64,000 nt of DNA from Mesorhizobium zhangyense. Its GTDB lineage: Bacteria > Pseudomonadota > Alphaproteobacteria > Rhizobiales > Rhizobiaceae. The notes beneath the pieces are model-generated. The model ran no database searches, was not told where the DNA came from, and was given only the letters and a program-made list of their open reading frames with translations. Where the stretch lies: assembly GCF_011045115.1 (NCBI RefSeq), contig NZ_JAAKZG010000006.1, positions 186,001 through 250,000 of the forward strand. Direction: 5' to 3'. This document shows positions 38,367 through 47,123 of this stretch, one piece after another; position 1 is the stretch's first letter; each line of letters begins with the position of its first letter. Made by a program: the position numbers and the translations under genes.

Positions 38367-39238
38367 ACGAGCGGGATCCCGTCACCGGAAGGGAAACGAC
38401 CGGACACGAGTGGAACGGCATCAAGGAACTGGACACGCCCGTGCCGCGCGGGGTGCTGATGTTCCTGATCGTGACCCATATCTGGGCCATCGCCTGGTGG
38501 TTCTTCGTGCCCGCCTGGCCGCTCGGCACGACGTACACCAAGGGCCTTCTCGGCGTCGACCAGCGCACGACGGTCGAAGAGCGGATCGTCGAGGGCCAGC
38601 AGGACCGTTCGGCGTGGATGACGCGACTGGAATCCGAACCCTACGACGCCATCCTCGCCGACGAGGCGCTGATGCAGACCGTTCGCGGTACCGGGCGGCA
38701 GCTCTTCGGCGACAACTGCGCCGCCTGTCACGGGCGCGATGGCCGCGGACGCGCCGGCTACCCGGACCTGACCGACGATGACTGGCTGTGGGGCGGCGGT
38801 CCCGAACTGATCGAGCAGACGCTGCGGTATGGCATCAACACTGCCCATCCGGACACGAGGATCGCGCAGATGCCTGCTTTCGGACGCGACGGAATGCTGG
38901 AGAGAGACCAGGTTCGAAGCGTCGCGGCCTATGTGTATTCGCTGAGCAATCCCGACTACTCGACCGAGGAGAACCTGGAGCGGATCGAAGCCGGACGCGA
39001 GGTCTTCGCGACGACATGCGCGGCATGCCACGGCGAGAACGCCGAAGGCAACCGCGAGGTCGGCGCTCCGAACCTGGCGGACGCGCGCTGGGTCTACGGC
39101 GGCGACCTGCAGACGATCATCGCCTCCGTCCATGGCGGCAGGCAGGGCCACATGCCGACGTGGGACGAGCGCATGACCGACGCGGAAATCCGGACCCTGT
39201 CGCTCTTCGTCCACGATCTCGGGACGAACCAGCCATGA
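38357..39238 (+). CDS. ccoP: CcoP, dihaem subunit of cbb3 oxidase
   Basis: A 293-residue dihaem cytochrome c. An N-terminal membrane helix (LIVTHIWAIAWWFFVPAWPL) is followed by two haem domains with CAACHGRDGRG and CAACHGENAEG; Met ligands are in IAQMPAFG and HMPTWDE. The ATG at 38357 overlaps ccoQ. It transfers electrons from the bc1 complex or a soluble carrier to CcoO. Confidence 0.95.
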   Translation: MEVNERDPVTGRETTGHEWNGIKELDTPVPRGVLMFLIVTHIWAIAWWFFVPAWPLGTTYTKGLLGVDQRTTVEERIVEGQQDRSAWMTRLESEPYDAILADEALMQTVRGTGRQLFGDNCAACHGRDGRGRAGYPDLTDDDWLWGGGPELIEQTLRYGINTAHPDTRIAQMPAFGRDGMLERDQVRSVAAYVYSLSNPDYSTEENLERIEAGREVFATTCAACHGENAEGNREVGAPNLADARWVYGGDLQTIIASVHGGRQGHMPTWDERMTDAEIRTLSLFVHDLGTNQP

Positions 39239-39429
39239 CGACCCAAGCCACAGCTCGACGCCGGCGCTGGACGTCCGCATGGCTGCTGGTTCCGGCCGGG
39301 CTGCTGCTTGTCGCGGCGGCGAACGCCCACCTCGTCTACGTGGCCGTCACGTCTCAGCCGGACTGCGTGCCTCATCTCAAGGAGGCGGGTACGGACGGCA
39401 GCTACCGGGCCGCCAAATCGGCGTGCTGA
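39235..39429 (+). CDS. Small single-helix protein in the cbb3 operon
   Basis: A 64-residue protein with one membrane helix (AWLLVPAGLLLVAAANAHLV) and a short periplasmic tail with two cysteines (QPDCVPHL and a C-terminal KSAC). Its start overlaps the ccoP stop (ATGA). It occupies the place where ccoG and ccoH normally stand; the helix-plus-short-tail plan and the Y in GSYRAAK faintly recall CcoH/FixH, but it is much shorter. Function unknown. Confidence 0.8.
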   Translation: MTTQATARRRRWTSAWLLVPAGLLLVAAANAHLVYVAVTSQPDCVPHLKEAGTDGSYRAAKSAC

Positions 39430-39442
39430 GGGAGGAGTTTCG

Positions 39443-40261
39443 ATGAACGAGACCGACAAGTCCTACTGGCTCTTGAGCGAGACCTCCGGGATCGGCGAGA
39501 CGCGGGATCGCGCGCTGCAGCGAGGCCTGCCCGCGACGGCTGGACTGCGTTGGCTGGCGCTTGGGTGGCGCGATTTCTGGCGCGGGCCTTCGACCAGCAT
39601 CGCCTATGGGGTCGGCGTGTTCCTGCTGTCGGCAGCCTTCGTCTGGACGCTGTTCGAGTTCGGGCGGGACTACATCCTCTTCCCGTCGCTCGCGGGCTTC
39701 CTGATCGTCGCGCCGTTCCTTGCGATCGGCCTCTACGCGAAGAGCCGCGCTCTCGGCGAGGGCAGGACGGTCGGGCTTGCTTCCATGCTCAGGACGCGCC
39801 CGAACGCCGGGCCGCAGGTGTTCTTCGCGGGACTGCTGCTCAGCCTGCTCATGCTGCTCTGGACCAGGGCGGCGGTGCTTCTCTGGGCGTTGTTCTTCGG
39901 GGTCACCGCCTTCCCGGGCCTGGATAACGTCATCGGCGTGCTGGTCGGCTCCGCCTACGGGTGGGCGATGATCGCCGTCGGGACGGCCATCGGCGGCCTG
40001 TTCGCGGCCTTCGCATTCTCGATCAGCGTGTTTTCCGTGCCGATGATGCTCGACCGCAGGGTCGACGCGCTGACGGCCATGGGGACCAGCATGAAGCTGG
40101 TGTGGAACAACCTTCCGGCGATGATCGGATGGGGAGCGATGGTGATCGCGCTCTTCGCGCTCTGCGTCGCGACCGGACTGCTGGGCATGATCGTGATCTT
40201 TCCGCTGCTCGGGCATGCGACCTGGCATGCCTATGTCGCCGTGGCGCGGCCGGGGGCCTGA
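39443..40261 (+). CDS. DUF2189 multi-pass membrane protein
   Basis: A 272-residue membrane protein with about six helices; [20 protein letters not shown] and [16 protein letters not shown] are characteristic of DUF2189. Members are often found near cbb3 oxidase genes but have no established function. GGAGG lies just before the ATG. It is placed between the small ccoP-linked protein and ccoI, so it may help oxidase assembly or membrane insertion (inference). Confidence 0.82.
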   Translation: MNETDKSYWLLSETSGIGETRDRALQRGLPATAGLRWLALGWRDFWRGPSTSIAYGVGVFLLSAAFVWTLFEFGRDYILFPSLAGFLIVAPFLAIGLYAKSRALGEGRTVGLASMLRTRPNAGPQVFFAGLLLSLLMLLWTRAAVLLWALFFGVTAFPGLDNVIGVLVGSAYGWAMIAVGTAIGGLFAAFAFSISVFSVPMMLDRRVDALTAMGTSMKLVWNNLPAMIGWGAMVIALFALCVATGLLGMIVIFPLLGHATWHAYVAVARPGA

Positions 40262-40265
40262 CGCG

Positions 40266-42509
40266 ATGAGCTGCTGCGCCCCCGGAGCGGAGGCCGCCCT
40301 GATGGCAGGGCCGGGCCGGGACGTGCCGTCAGAGGAAATCCGGATGGCCAGCCGGGACCTCGGCGACGGAATCATGCAGACCGACCTGAGCGTTCCCGGT
40401 GCGCACTGCGGCGCGTGCATAGGTGCGATCGAAGGCGCGCTGGGAAGGCTTCCGGGCGTGACCGCCGCACGCGTGAACCTGACCGCGAGGAGGGCAGCCG
40501 TTAAGTGGCGGACGGACGGTCCGGTGCCGCCCATGATCGACGCGGTGCGCCGGGTCGGCTACGCGGCGACGCTGGCCGAGCCAGATCCGATCGGCGACCC
40601 GGAAATGGGGAGGCTGCTCCGGGCGACGGCCGTCGCGGGATTCGCCGCGATGAACATCATGCTCCTGTCCGTTTCGATCTGGTCCGGGGCGGAGGAGGAC
40701 ACGCGCCATGCCTTCCACCTGATTTCTGCGGCCCTGGCCCTGCCCGCGGTGGCCTATTCGGGTCGCATCTTCTTTGCATCCGCCTGGAGCGCGCTGCGCG
40801 TCGGGCGGACCAACATGGACGTGCCGATCAGCGCGGGCATCCTGCTCGCCTTCGCGCTCAGCGCCTACGACGCGCTGACGGGCGGAACGCACGCCTATTT
40901 CGACGCGGTGACCTCGCTGCTGTTCTTCCTGCTTGCCGGGCGCGCGCTCGATCACTCCATGCGCGGGAAGGCCCGGGCCGCCGTGCGGTCGCTGGCCCGC
41001 ATGATGCCACGCGGGGCGAGCGTGCTGAACAAGGACGGCGGGCGCGATTTCCGGGACGTTCAGTCGCTTCGCGAGGGAGACACCGTGTTCGTGGCCGTCG
41101 GCGAGCGGATCCCGGCCGACGGCACCGTGCTGAAGGGCGTTGGAACGCTGGACCTATCCATCGTCACCGGGGAGACCTCGCCGGAGAGCATCGCGCCGGG
41201 GTCGCGGGTGCTCTCGGGAGCGCTGAATCTCAGCGGTCCGATCGAACTGCGCATCGACCGTCGCCCCGCCGACTCTTTCCTGGCCGACATGGTCAGGCTG
41301 ATGGAGGCCGCCGAAGGCAGCCGCGCACGCTACCGCCGGATCGCTGATCGCGCCGCCGCCCTCTATTCGCCCGTCGTCCATGCGGTCGCGCTGGCGACGT
41401 TCGTTGGCTGGCTCCTGGCAACGGGCGACTGGCACCGTTCGCTGACGCTGGCGATCGCCGTCCTCATCATCACCTGTCCCTGCGCGCTCGGCCTCGCCGT
41501 CCCCATGGTCCAGGCGGCCGCCGCGCGCCGTCTTTTCGGAATCGGCGTCACCATGAAGGACGGCAGTGCGCTCGAGCGGCTTGCGGAGATCGATCACGTC
41601 GTCCTCGACAAGACCGGAACGCTGACGACCGGACGGATGCGGGTCTCCTCGCATGACGTGCCCCAGGCCGAACTGCCTGTCGCTGCCGCTCTGGCGCGCC
41701 TGTCACGCCATCCGGCGGCCTTTGCGGTCGCGGCGCTTGGCAGCGGCGAAGGCGTCGAGGTATCCGAGGCACGGGAGATCCCGGGCAACGGAATCGAAGC
41801 CCGGATCGGAGCGTGCCTCTGGCGGCTCGGCAGGCCCGGCTGGGCAGTCAATGGAGACGGCGACCGGAGCGGCTCCGGGCCCTGGCTTTCCCGCGACGGT
41901 ATCTTCGTCGGCCGTTTCGACGTGTCGGACACGCTGCGCGAGGGAGCCGCCGCGGCGGTGGCGGCCTTGAAGGATTCCGGGCTGTCGGTGGAACTGCTGT
42001 CGGGCGACGCCGAGGAAGAGACCTGGCGGGTCGCGAAGCTGACGGGCATCGGGCAACTGTCGGGCAGACAGCGTCCAGAAGACAAGGCCAGCCGCCTCGA
42101 AGTGCTCCGCCGCGAGGCGAGACGGGTGCTGATGGTTGGCGACGGCATCAACGATGCGCCTGCCCTTGGAGCGGCACACGTCTCCATGGCACCGTCGACG
42201 GCAGCCGATGTCGGACGCAGCGCGGCCGATCTCGTCTTCCTGGGTTCCAGCCTCCGCAGCGTGCCGGAGGCGATATCCGTGGCTGGCAAGTCCATGCGCC
42301 TCGTCCGGCAGAACATCGCGATCTCGATCGCCTACAACGCGCTGGCGCTGCCGCTCGCCGTGGCCGGCTACGTAACGCCGCTCGTCGCTGCCGTGGCGAT
42401 GTCGACCTCGTCGATCCTGGTCGTGGCCAACTCACTGCGGGTGCTTTCCGATCGGCGCGAGCCTTCGCCGAAATCGAGGGCGGACGACCTGCGTCCGGCG
42501 ACGGCATGA
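40266..42509 (+). CDS. ccoI: CcoI/FixI, copper-transporting P1B-type ATPase
   Basis: A 747-residue heavy-metal ATPase that exports copper to the periplasmic side for cbb3 assembly. The N-terminal HMA domain has [12 protein letters not shown], preceded by a cysteine pair (MSCC). The pump shows the transmembrane CPC motif ([12 protein letters not shown]), phosphorylation site DKTGTLTTG, phosphatase motif TGETSPES and [11 protein letters not shown]. All hallmark residues are present. It may also supply NirK, although that enzyme is Tat-exported folded. Its stop overlaps ccoS. Confidence 0.94.
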   Translation: MSCCAPGAEAALMAGPGRDVPSEEIRMASRDLGDGIMQTDLSVPGAHCGACIGAIEGALGRLPGVTAARVNLTARRAAVKWRTDGPVPPMIDAVRRVGYAATLAEPDPIGDPEMGRLLRATAVAGFAAMNIMLLSVSIWSGAEEDTRHAFHLISAALALPAVAYSGRIFFASAWSALRVGRTNMDVPISAGILLAFALSAYDALTGGTHAYFDAVTSLLFFLLAGRALDHSMRGKARAAVRSLARMMPRGASVLNKDGGRDFRDVQSLREGDTVFVAVGERIPADGTVLKGVGTLDLSIVTGETSPESIAPGSRVLSGALNLSGPIELRIDRRPADSFLADMVRLMEAAEGSRARYRRIADRAAALYSPVVHAVALATFVGWLLATGDWHRSLTLAIAVLIITCPCALGLAVPMVQAAAARRLFGIGVTMKDGSALERLAEIDHVVLDKTGTLTTGRMRVSSHDVPQAELPVAAALARLSRHPAAFAVAALGSGEGVEVSEAREIPGNGIEARIGACLWRLGRPGWAVNGDGDRSGSGPWLSRDGIFVGRFDVSDTLREGAAAAVAALKDSGLSVELLSGDAEEETWRVAKLTGIGQLSGRQRPEDKASRLEVLRREARRVLMVGDGINDAPALGAAHVSMAPSTAADVGRSAADLVFLGSSLRSVPEAISVAGKSMRLVRQNIAISIAYNALALPLAVAGYVTPLVAAVAMSTSSILVVANSLRVLSDRREPSPKSRADDLRPATA

Positions 42510-42694
42510 CCGGGCTCCTGGCGTGGCTGGTTCCGGTCGCCTTGGGCATGGGCCTTGCAGGCCTGCTTGCCTTCCTTTGGTCGATGAAGAGTGGACAGCT
42601 CGAAGATCTCGATGGCGCGGCGGAGCGTGTCCTCCATCAGGGCAAGGACGCCCCGCTCCCCGCGCCGGAACGTCTTCCGCAGAACGGGCGTTGA
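42506..42694 (+). CDS. ccoS: CcoS, cbb3 oxidase maturation protein
   Basis: A 62-residue protein with one N-terminal membrane helix ([19 protein letters not shown]) followed by [18 protein letters not shown], the conserved CcoS/FixS sequence. CcoS is needed for haem and copper insertion into CcoN. ATGA overlap with ccoI. Confidence 0.93.
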   Translation: MTGLLAWLVPVALGMGLAGLLAFLWSMKSGQLEDLDGAAERVLHQGKDAPLPAPERLPQNGR

Positions 42695-42712
42695 GGACAT
42701 TAAGGAACGATC

Positions 42713-42844
42713 ATGGGAATGACGGCCGACAAAAAGTTCGACTGGATCGCGGCGCTCTCCGTCGCTGCGGGAGCGGCGGTGATGATCCCGGCGCTTGCGG
42801 CGCTGGCCGTGAACCTGGCCGCGGTCGCGATCGGGCTGTTCTGA
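42713..42844 (+). CDS. Very small single-helix membrane protein after ccoS
   Basis: A 43-residue frame with a good ribosome-binding site (AAGGAACGATC-ATG). A charged N-terminus (TADKKFDWIA) is followed by one long hydrophobic stretch rich in Ala and Val, ending at the carboxyl terminus. It resembles small oxidase-associated subunits in size, but no family was recognised. It is the last gene of the cbb3 operon. Confidence 0.6.
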   Translation: MGMTADKKFDWIAALSVAAGAAVMIPALAALAVNLAAVAIGLF

Positions 42845-42889
42845 GCGAACGCAGCCCTGCACGGATCTCAACTTCGACGTCTCCTCAGT

Positions 42890-42903
42890 TTGCGCTTCGA
42901 CAA
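42890..42903. promoter_or_regulatory. NnrR-type box before the DUF2249 module
   Basis: TTGCGCTTCGACAA, 92 nt upstream of the first DUF2249 gene and the exact reverse complement of the nirK box. It marks the start of a new transcription unit after the cbb3 operon. Confidence 0.7.
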
Positions 42904-42994
42904 ACAAGCATGGCTCCGGGTTCGCTAGATTTCCCCGGAGTTGGCGGCGCGCTTCGCGTCATGCCCGCCTGCGGTTGAACCTGGAGCCTCGCGC

Positions 42995-43273
42995 ATGACC
43001 ACCGACGAACTCGCCGAAATCCCCACCATCGACGTCCGCACCATCCCGCCCTACGAGCGCCACCCGCGGATATTCTCGGTGCTCGAGGCGCTGAAGCCGA
43101 GCCAGTCCTTCGCGATCGTCAGCGATCACGAGCCGCGCCCGCTGCAGTACCAGATCCAGGCGAGGTTCCCAGGTCTCTTCGACTGGACATATGTCGAGCA
43201 GGGCCCGGAAGTCTGGCGCGTCCTCATCTCCCGGGAGGCAGGCAGCGGCTGTGAATGCTGCTGCGGCTCCTGA
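42995..43273 (+). CDS. DUF2249 protein
   Basis: A 92-residue DUF2249 protein (IDVRTIPPYERHPRIFSVLE; RPLQYQIQARFPGLFDWTYV). DUF2249 is an SirA/TusA-like small domain of unknown role that often occurs in denitrification loci. The C-terminus ends with four clustered cysteines (CECCCGS), suggesting metal or Fe-S binding. First gene of a four-gene unit behind an NnrR-type box. Confidence 0.82.
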   Translation: MTTDELAEIPTIDVRTIPPYERHPRIFSVLEALKPSQSFAIVSDHEPRPLQYQIQARFPGLFDWTYVEQGPEVWRVLISREAGSGCECCCGS

Positions 43274-43292
43274 GTCGGCGACGGCAACCCAG

Positions 43293-44651
43293 ATGACCGG
43301 AGCCTCGCTCTCGAGATGGACCATGGGCTACTTCGCCGCGGCGCTTCTGTCGTTGCTGGGGGCAGAGGCCTTGATGGCGGCAGGTTACGGCTATCCAGCC
43401 GACGGGTTGAGAGACCCGGGCACGCTGGTTGTAGTCCATCTCGCGGCGATCGGCTGGCTGAGCCTCCTGATGTGCGGAGCGCTGTTCCAGTTCGTTCCGG
43501 TTCTCGTGAACCGCCCGCTCGCGGGTGCCGGCCTGACGCTGCCCGCGCTCCTGTCCATCGTGGTGGGTCTCGTTTCGCTGCTGTCGGGTTTCTTGGCGAT
43601 AGACGGACTCCTGGAGACGGCCGCGCCGTTCCTTCCCATCGGCGGCTTTCTGCTCTGCCTTGGCTTCGCCATGGCGGCGGTGGCGATCGGCCTGACGCTT
43701 GCGCGGTCCCGGCCGCTTCCGCTCCCGGCAGCCTACGTAGCCGTTGGGCTGGCCGGGCTTCTGGCGGCTGCCTCGCTGGGCCTCGTGTTCACGCAGGTCC
43801 TCGGAGGAACGCTGTCGACACCCGCGCTCATGGGCATCGCCGCCCGGGGCGTTCCCGTCCATGCAACTGCCGGACTCGGCGGATGGCTGACCATGTGCGC
43901 GGCGGGCGTTTCCTATCGCCTGTTTCCCATGTTCCTTCTTTCACCCGACCCGCAAGGGAACGGCACCCGTCTGGCATTCATGCTGTCCGCAGGCGCGGCG
44001 ACCGTGGCCGTCGGTGGAGGGATGGCCGCCCTTCTTGCGGGCTGGACAGTGCCGGGCGTGTTGCTCGTCGCCGGGCTCGCCGCCGCGGGCGCGGCTGCCC
44101 TCTATGGCCGGGACGTGGTGAACTTCTATCGCGGTCGCAGACGCAGGGAACTGGAACTCAACATGCAGATCGCCGTGCTCGCTTTCGCCTCGCTGGGGCT
44201 TGCGGTGGTGCTGGCAGCGCCCCTGGCGGCACTGGCCGGGGGCGAGAGGGGTATCGCGGCATCGATCTACCTCGTCGCCTTCGGGTGGCTGTCCGGCCTC
44301 GGACTGGCGAAGCTCTACAAGATCGTGCCGTTCATGACCTGGCTCGAATGCTACGGCCCGGTACTTGGCCGCACGCCCACACCCCGAGTCCAGGACCTCG
44401 TCTCGGAGGCAGCGGCACGGCCATGGTTCCTGCTCTATTTCGCTTCGGTCTGGGCGGGGACGGCGGCCCTGGCGTTTGCAAGCGCCGCGAGCTTCCGGGT
44501 CGCCGCATTCGGCACGCTGGCCGCGACCGCCGCCATCATCGTCCATCTGGTGCGGGCACGGATGCTTTCCGACGTCGCCGCAAGCCAGAGGTTTCCCGAG
44601 GGAGCGCTGCGGCCTTCCCTGCTTTACTCTATTGCGCCGGGCGGGCGGTGA
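43293..44651 (+). CDS. Twelve-helix membrane protein, possibly haem-copper-oxidase-like, function unknown
   Basis: About 452 residues, almost entirely membrane helices (about 12). Conserved-looking segments are VVVHLAAIGWLSLLMCGALF, PVHATAGLGGWLTMCAAGVS and LYKIVPFMTWLECYGP; histidines at the start of two helices could ligate haem, as in haem-copper oxidase subunit I or NnrS. It lacks the full set of six histidines of oxidases and NO reductases, so a NorB function cannot be claimed. A GTG at 43251, overlapping the DUF2249 gene, is a possible earlier start. Confidence 0.75.
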   Translation: MTGASLSRWTMGYFAAALLSLLGAEALMAAGYGYPADGLRDPGTLVVVHLAAIGWLSLLMCGALFQFVPVLVNRPLAGAGLTLPALLSIVVGLVSLLSGFLAIDGLLETAAPFLPIGGFLLCLGFAMAAVAIGLTLARSRPLPLPAAYVAVGLAGLLAAASLGLVFTQVLGGTLSTPALMGIAARGVPVHATAGLGGWLTMCAAGVSYRLFPMFLLSPDPQGNGTRLAFMLSAGAATVAVGGGMAALLAGWTVPGVLLVAGLAAAGAAALYGRDVVNFYRGRRRRELELNMQIAVLAFASLGLAVVLAAPLAALAGGERGIAASIYLVAFGWLSGLGLAKLYKIVPFMTWLECYGPVLGRTPTPRVQDLVSEAAARPWFLLYFASVWAGTAALAFASAASFRVAAFGTLAATAAIIVHLVRARMLSDVAASQRFPEGALRPSLLYSIAPGGR

Positions 44652-44664
44652 ACGGAGCACGATC

Positions 44665-45168
44665 ATGACCGAATACCTGGAACTGGACGTCCGGCCGATA
44701 CTTGCGGCAGGAGGCGAGCCGTTCGGCCGAATCATGGAGGCGGTGGCAGCGCTCGGACCGGGCGAGGGGCTTCGCCTGCTGGCGCCGTTCCGGCCCGTGC
44801 CGCTGTTCGGGGCGCTGGGAGCGAGAGGATTCACGCATCAGGACCGGGAGATCGGCGGCGGGGACTGGGAGGTGCTGTTCACTCCGACGGCCGGTCCTGC
44901 TGTTTCCACGACCGAGGCTGCCAACGATCGTTGGCCGATCCCCCTGATGCATCTCGACAACCGCGGGCTGATGCCGCCCGAGCCCATGGTGAAGGTGCTG
45001 GGCGCCGCCGAGGCCATGCAGCGGGGCGAGGTGATGGAAGCCCTTCTCGACCGCGAGCCGACCTTCCTATTTCCGCAGCTCGCGCAGCGCGGACACGAAT
45101 GGCGGGGCGGCTTCGATCCGGACGGTGCCGCCTATCGCCTGCTGGTGCGCATCGGAACGGGGTCATGA
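44665..45168 (+). CDS. Tandem DUF2249 protein
   Basis: A 167-residue protein with two DUF2249 units: LDVRPILAAGGEPFGRIMEA with PFRPVPLFGALGARGF, and LDNRGLMPPEPMVKVLGAAE with LLDREPTFLFPQLAQRGHEW. Unlike the single-domain copy at 42995 it has no cysteine tail. It lies between the twelve-helix protein and the MIP18-family gene, overlapping the latter by 4 nt, so the products are probably made in step. Confidence 0.82.
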   Translation: MTEYLELDVRPILAAGGEPFGRIMEAVAALGPGEGLRLLAPFRPVPLFGALGARGFTHQDREIGGGDWEVLFTPTAGPAVSTTEAANDRWPIPLMHLDNRGLMPPEPMVKVLGAAEAMQRGEVMEALLDREPTFLFPQLAQRGHEWRGGFDPDGAAYRLLVRIGTGS

Positions 45169-45521
45169 CGACCGCACCTGAACCGACGGACCGGGGGACG
45201 CTGGCGGACAGAGTCAGGGATTCGCTGCGCACGGTCATCGATCCCGAACTGGGCCAGAACGTCGTCGACCTCGGGCTGATCTATTTCGTTGCGGTGAATG
45301 ACCTTTCGACGGCGCACGTGGTCATGACCACCACCACGCGGGGGTGCCCGGCCGTCGGCTACTTGAAGGACGGAGTGGAGCGCGCGGCCTGCGCCGTACC
45401 CGGCGTGGCGGCTGCGGAGGTGGCGGTGACGTACGAACCCCCGTGGTCGCCCGACATGATGTCCGGACGGTCAGGGCAACGGCATTGCCCCGAGAAGCCG
45501 CGGTTCTGGCGGCCGTGGTGA
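45165..45521 (+). CDS. MIP18/DUF59-family Fe-S assembly-type protein
   Basis: A 118-residue MIP18 family protein. The conserved [15 protein letters not shown] motif and the [10 protein letters not shown] segment with its single conserved cysteine are present. Related proteins (SufT, PaaD, CIA2) act in iron-sulphur cluster maturation. A basic C-terminal tail contains one further cysteine (RHCPEK). It probably acts with the DUF2249 proteins on a metalloprotein target (inference). Stop is 13 nt before the broken peroxidase gene. Confidence 0.85.
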   Translation: MTTAPEPTDRGTLADRVRDSLRTVIDPELGQNVVDLGLIYFVAVNDLSTAHVVMTTTTRGCPAVGYLKDGVERAACAVPGVAAAEVAVTYEPPWSPDMMSGRSGQRHCPEKPRFWRPW

Positions 45522-45534
45522 CGGAGCGCCCTGG

Positions 45535-46710
45535 ATGAGGAGCTACGCGCTGGCGATGGGCCTGCTGGCTGCGGTGACTACCGCGTTGGTCTCGGGCGGC
45601 GCGATGATGTTCGCCTCGCGGGAGCGCGTGGATCCCGTCGCGGCGGCCGATCCCGCGGCCCTGGCCGCTCTCGGCCAGGCGCTTTACTTCGATCCCGACC
45701 TGTCCGCCAACCGGACCCAGTCCTGCGCCACCTGCCACGATCCGGGCCGGGGGTTCGCCGATCCCCGCGGTCTCGCCGCGTCGCTCGGCGACGACGGTAC
45801 TTCGGTGGGTGACCGCAACGCCCCGACCGCATCCTACGCCGCCCTCGTGCCGCCTCTCACAGGGATGCGGACGGCAGGTGGAAAGGAGGCTTGTTCCACG
45901 ACGGGCGCGCGGCCGCGCTCGAAGAGCAGACCGGCGGGCCGCCGCTGAACCCCGCCGAGATGGGCATGCCGGACAAGGCGTCGGTGGCGGCGCGGCTGCG
46001 GGAGAACGAATCCTACGGGGCCGCCTTTCCGGAGACGTTCGGGCCGGGAATCCTCGACGATCCCGAAGCTGCCTTCGACGCGCTGGCGCAGGCGGTAGCC
46101 GCGTTCGAGCGCACCGATGCATTCGCGCCGTTCGACTCGAAATACGACCGCTTCCTGCGCGGCGAGGCGACGCTGAGCGACGAGGAGGAACTGGGCCGGG
46201 TGCTCTTCTTCTCCGAGCAGTTCACGAACTGCAGCCAGTGCCATCGGCTCGCCCTCAGCCCGATGGATCCGAGGGAGACCTTCACCGACAACCGCTACCA
46301 CAACATCGGCGTGCCCGAGAACAAGGCGCTGCGCGAGGCGAACGGCGTTGCACTGGGACGGTCGATCCCGGTCTCGGGGGCGACCCGGCCGTCGGCTCCC
46401 AGGACGAGCGCGGAAAGTTCCGCACGCCGACCCTTCGCAACGTCGCGGTGACGGGACCCTACATGCACAACGGCGTATTTAAGAGCTTGCACACGGTCGT
46501 CAGGTTCTACAACAGGTACAACTCAGGGGCCGATGCCACGGGGTGAATCCGGAGACCGGACAGCCCTTCGGGTTTCCGAGCGTGCCAGAGACGCTTGCGG
46601 TCAAGGAACTCACTCATGGTCCGGCACTCGACGACAGGCGCGTGGAGGCGCTCGTCGCCTTCCTCAGGACGCTGACCGATGCACGCTACGAGCCGCTGCT
46701 GGATCGTTGA
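45535..46710 (+). pseudogene. Dihaem cytochrome c peroxidase (MauG/CcpA-like) with three frameshifts
   Basis: Starts with a signal-like segment ([20 protein letters not shown]) and the first haem motif [11 protein letters not shown]. The frame must shift at about 45861 to reach [14 protein letters not shown] and the second haem motif CSQCH, at about 46358 to reach DERGKFRTPTLRNVAVTGPY, and at the G run 46540-46543 to reach VNPETGQPFG and the end LLDR. Each shift equals loss of one base; together they sum to a whole codon. Apart from these the gene is complete with both haem motifs, so recent decay or homopolymer sequencing errors are both possible. Confidence 0.82.
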
Positions 46711-46747
46711 CGGTCTCCGGACAAAGGCGAACCGGCTACCGGAAGCC

Positions 46748-47119
46748 TCATGGCTCGGCATCGGTCAAAGGACTGGGCCTCGTCGCGATGAAGACGGCCA
46801 CCATGGCAAGGACGACCACCTGAATTCCCAGGACGACTGGCCCGAAACCGATGGCCCACGACAACACGGGCGTCGCGCAGATCAACGACAGAGACGCCGC
46901 CTTTGCCTTCTTCGAGATCGCACGGTTGCGTCTCCAGTCCAGTATCATGGGACCCCACAGCGGATGCTCCAGCAACCAGGACTCGACCTTTGGAGAGCCG
47001 CGCGAGAACGCATATGCCGCCAGGATGAAGAACGGCGTTGCGGGTAGGAGCGGCAGGACCGTTCCAGCCGCGCCGGCCGCCAGCGAAGAAAAGCCGACCG
47101 CGTTCCAGAGGACACGCAT
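46748..47119 (-). CDS. DUF454 (YbaN-like) membrane protein
   Basis: A 123-residue inner-membrane protein with the family opening VLWNAVGFSSLAAGAAGTVL and PLLPATPFFILAAYAFSRGS, then LLEHPLWGPMILDWRRNRAI and two closing helices. DUF454 proteins accompany haem and respiration genes in many bacteria, with no known function. It lies 4 nt after hemN, in one operon with it. The ATG at 47117-47119 matches the domain start. Confidence 0.85.
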   Translation of the reverse strand: MRVLWNAVGFSSLAAGAAGTVLPLLPATPFFILAAYAFSRGSPKVESWLLEHPLWGPMILDWRRNRAISKKAKAASLSLICATPVLSWAIGFGPVVLGIQVVVLAMVAVFIATRPSPLTDAEP

Positions 47120-47123
47120 GCTT

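Noticed and set aside
43293-44651. The twelve-helix protein as a NO reductase (NorB)
   Set aside because: The full set of haem and metal histidines and the glutamates of NorB are not visible, so only a loose haem-copper resemblance is claimed.
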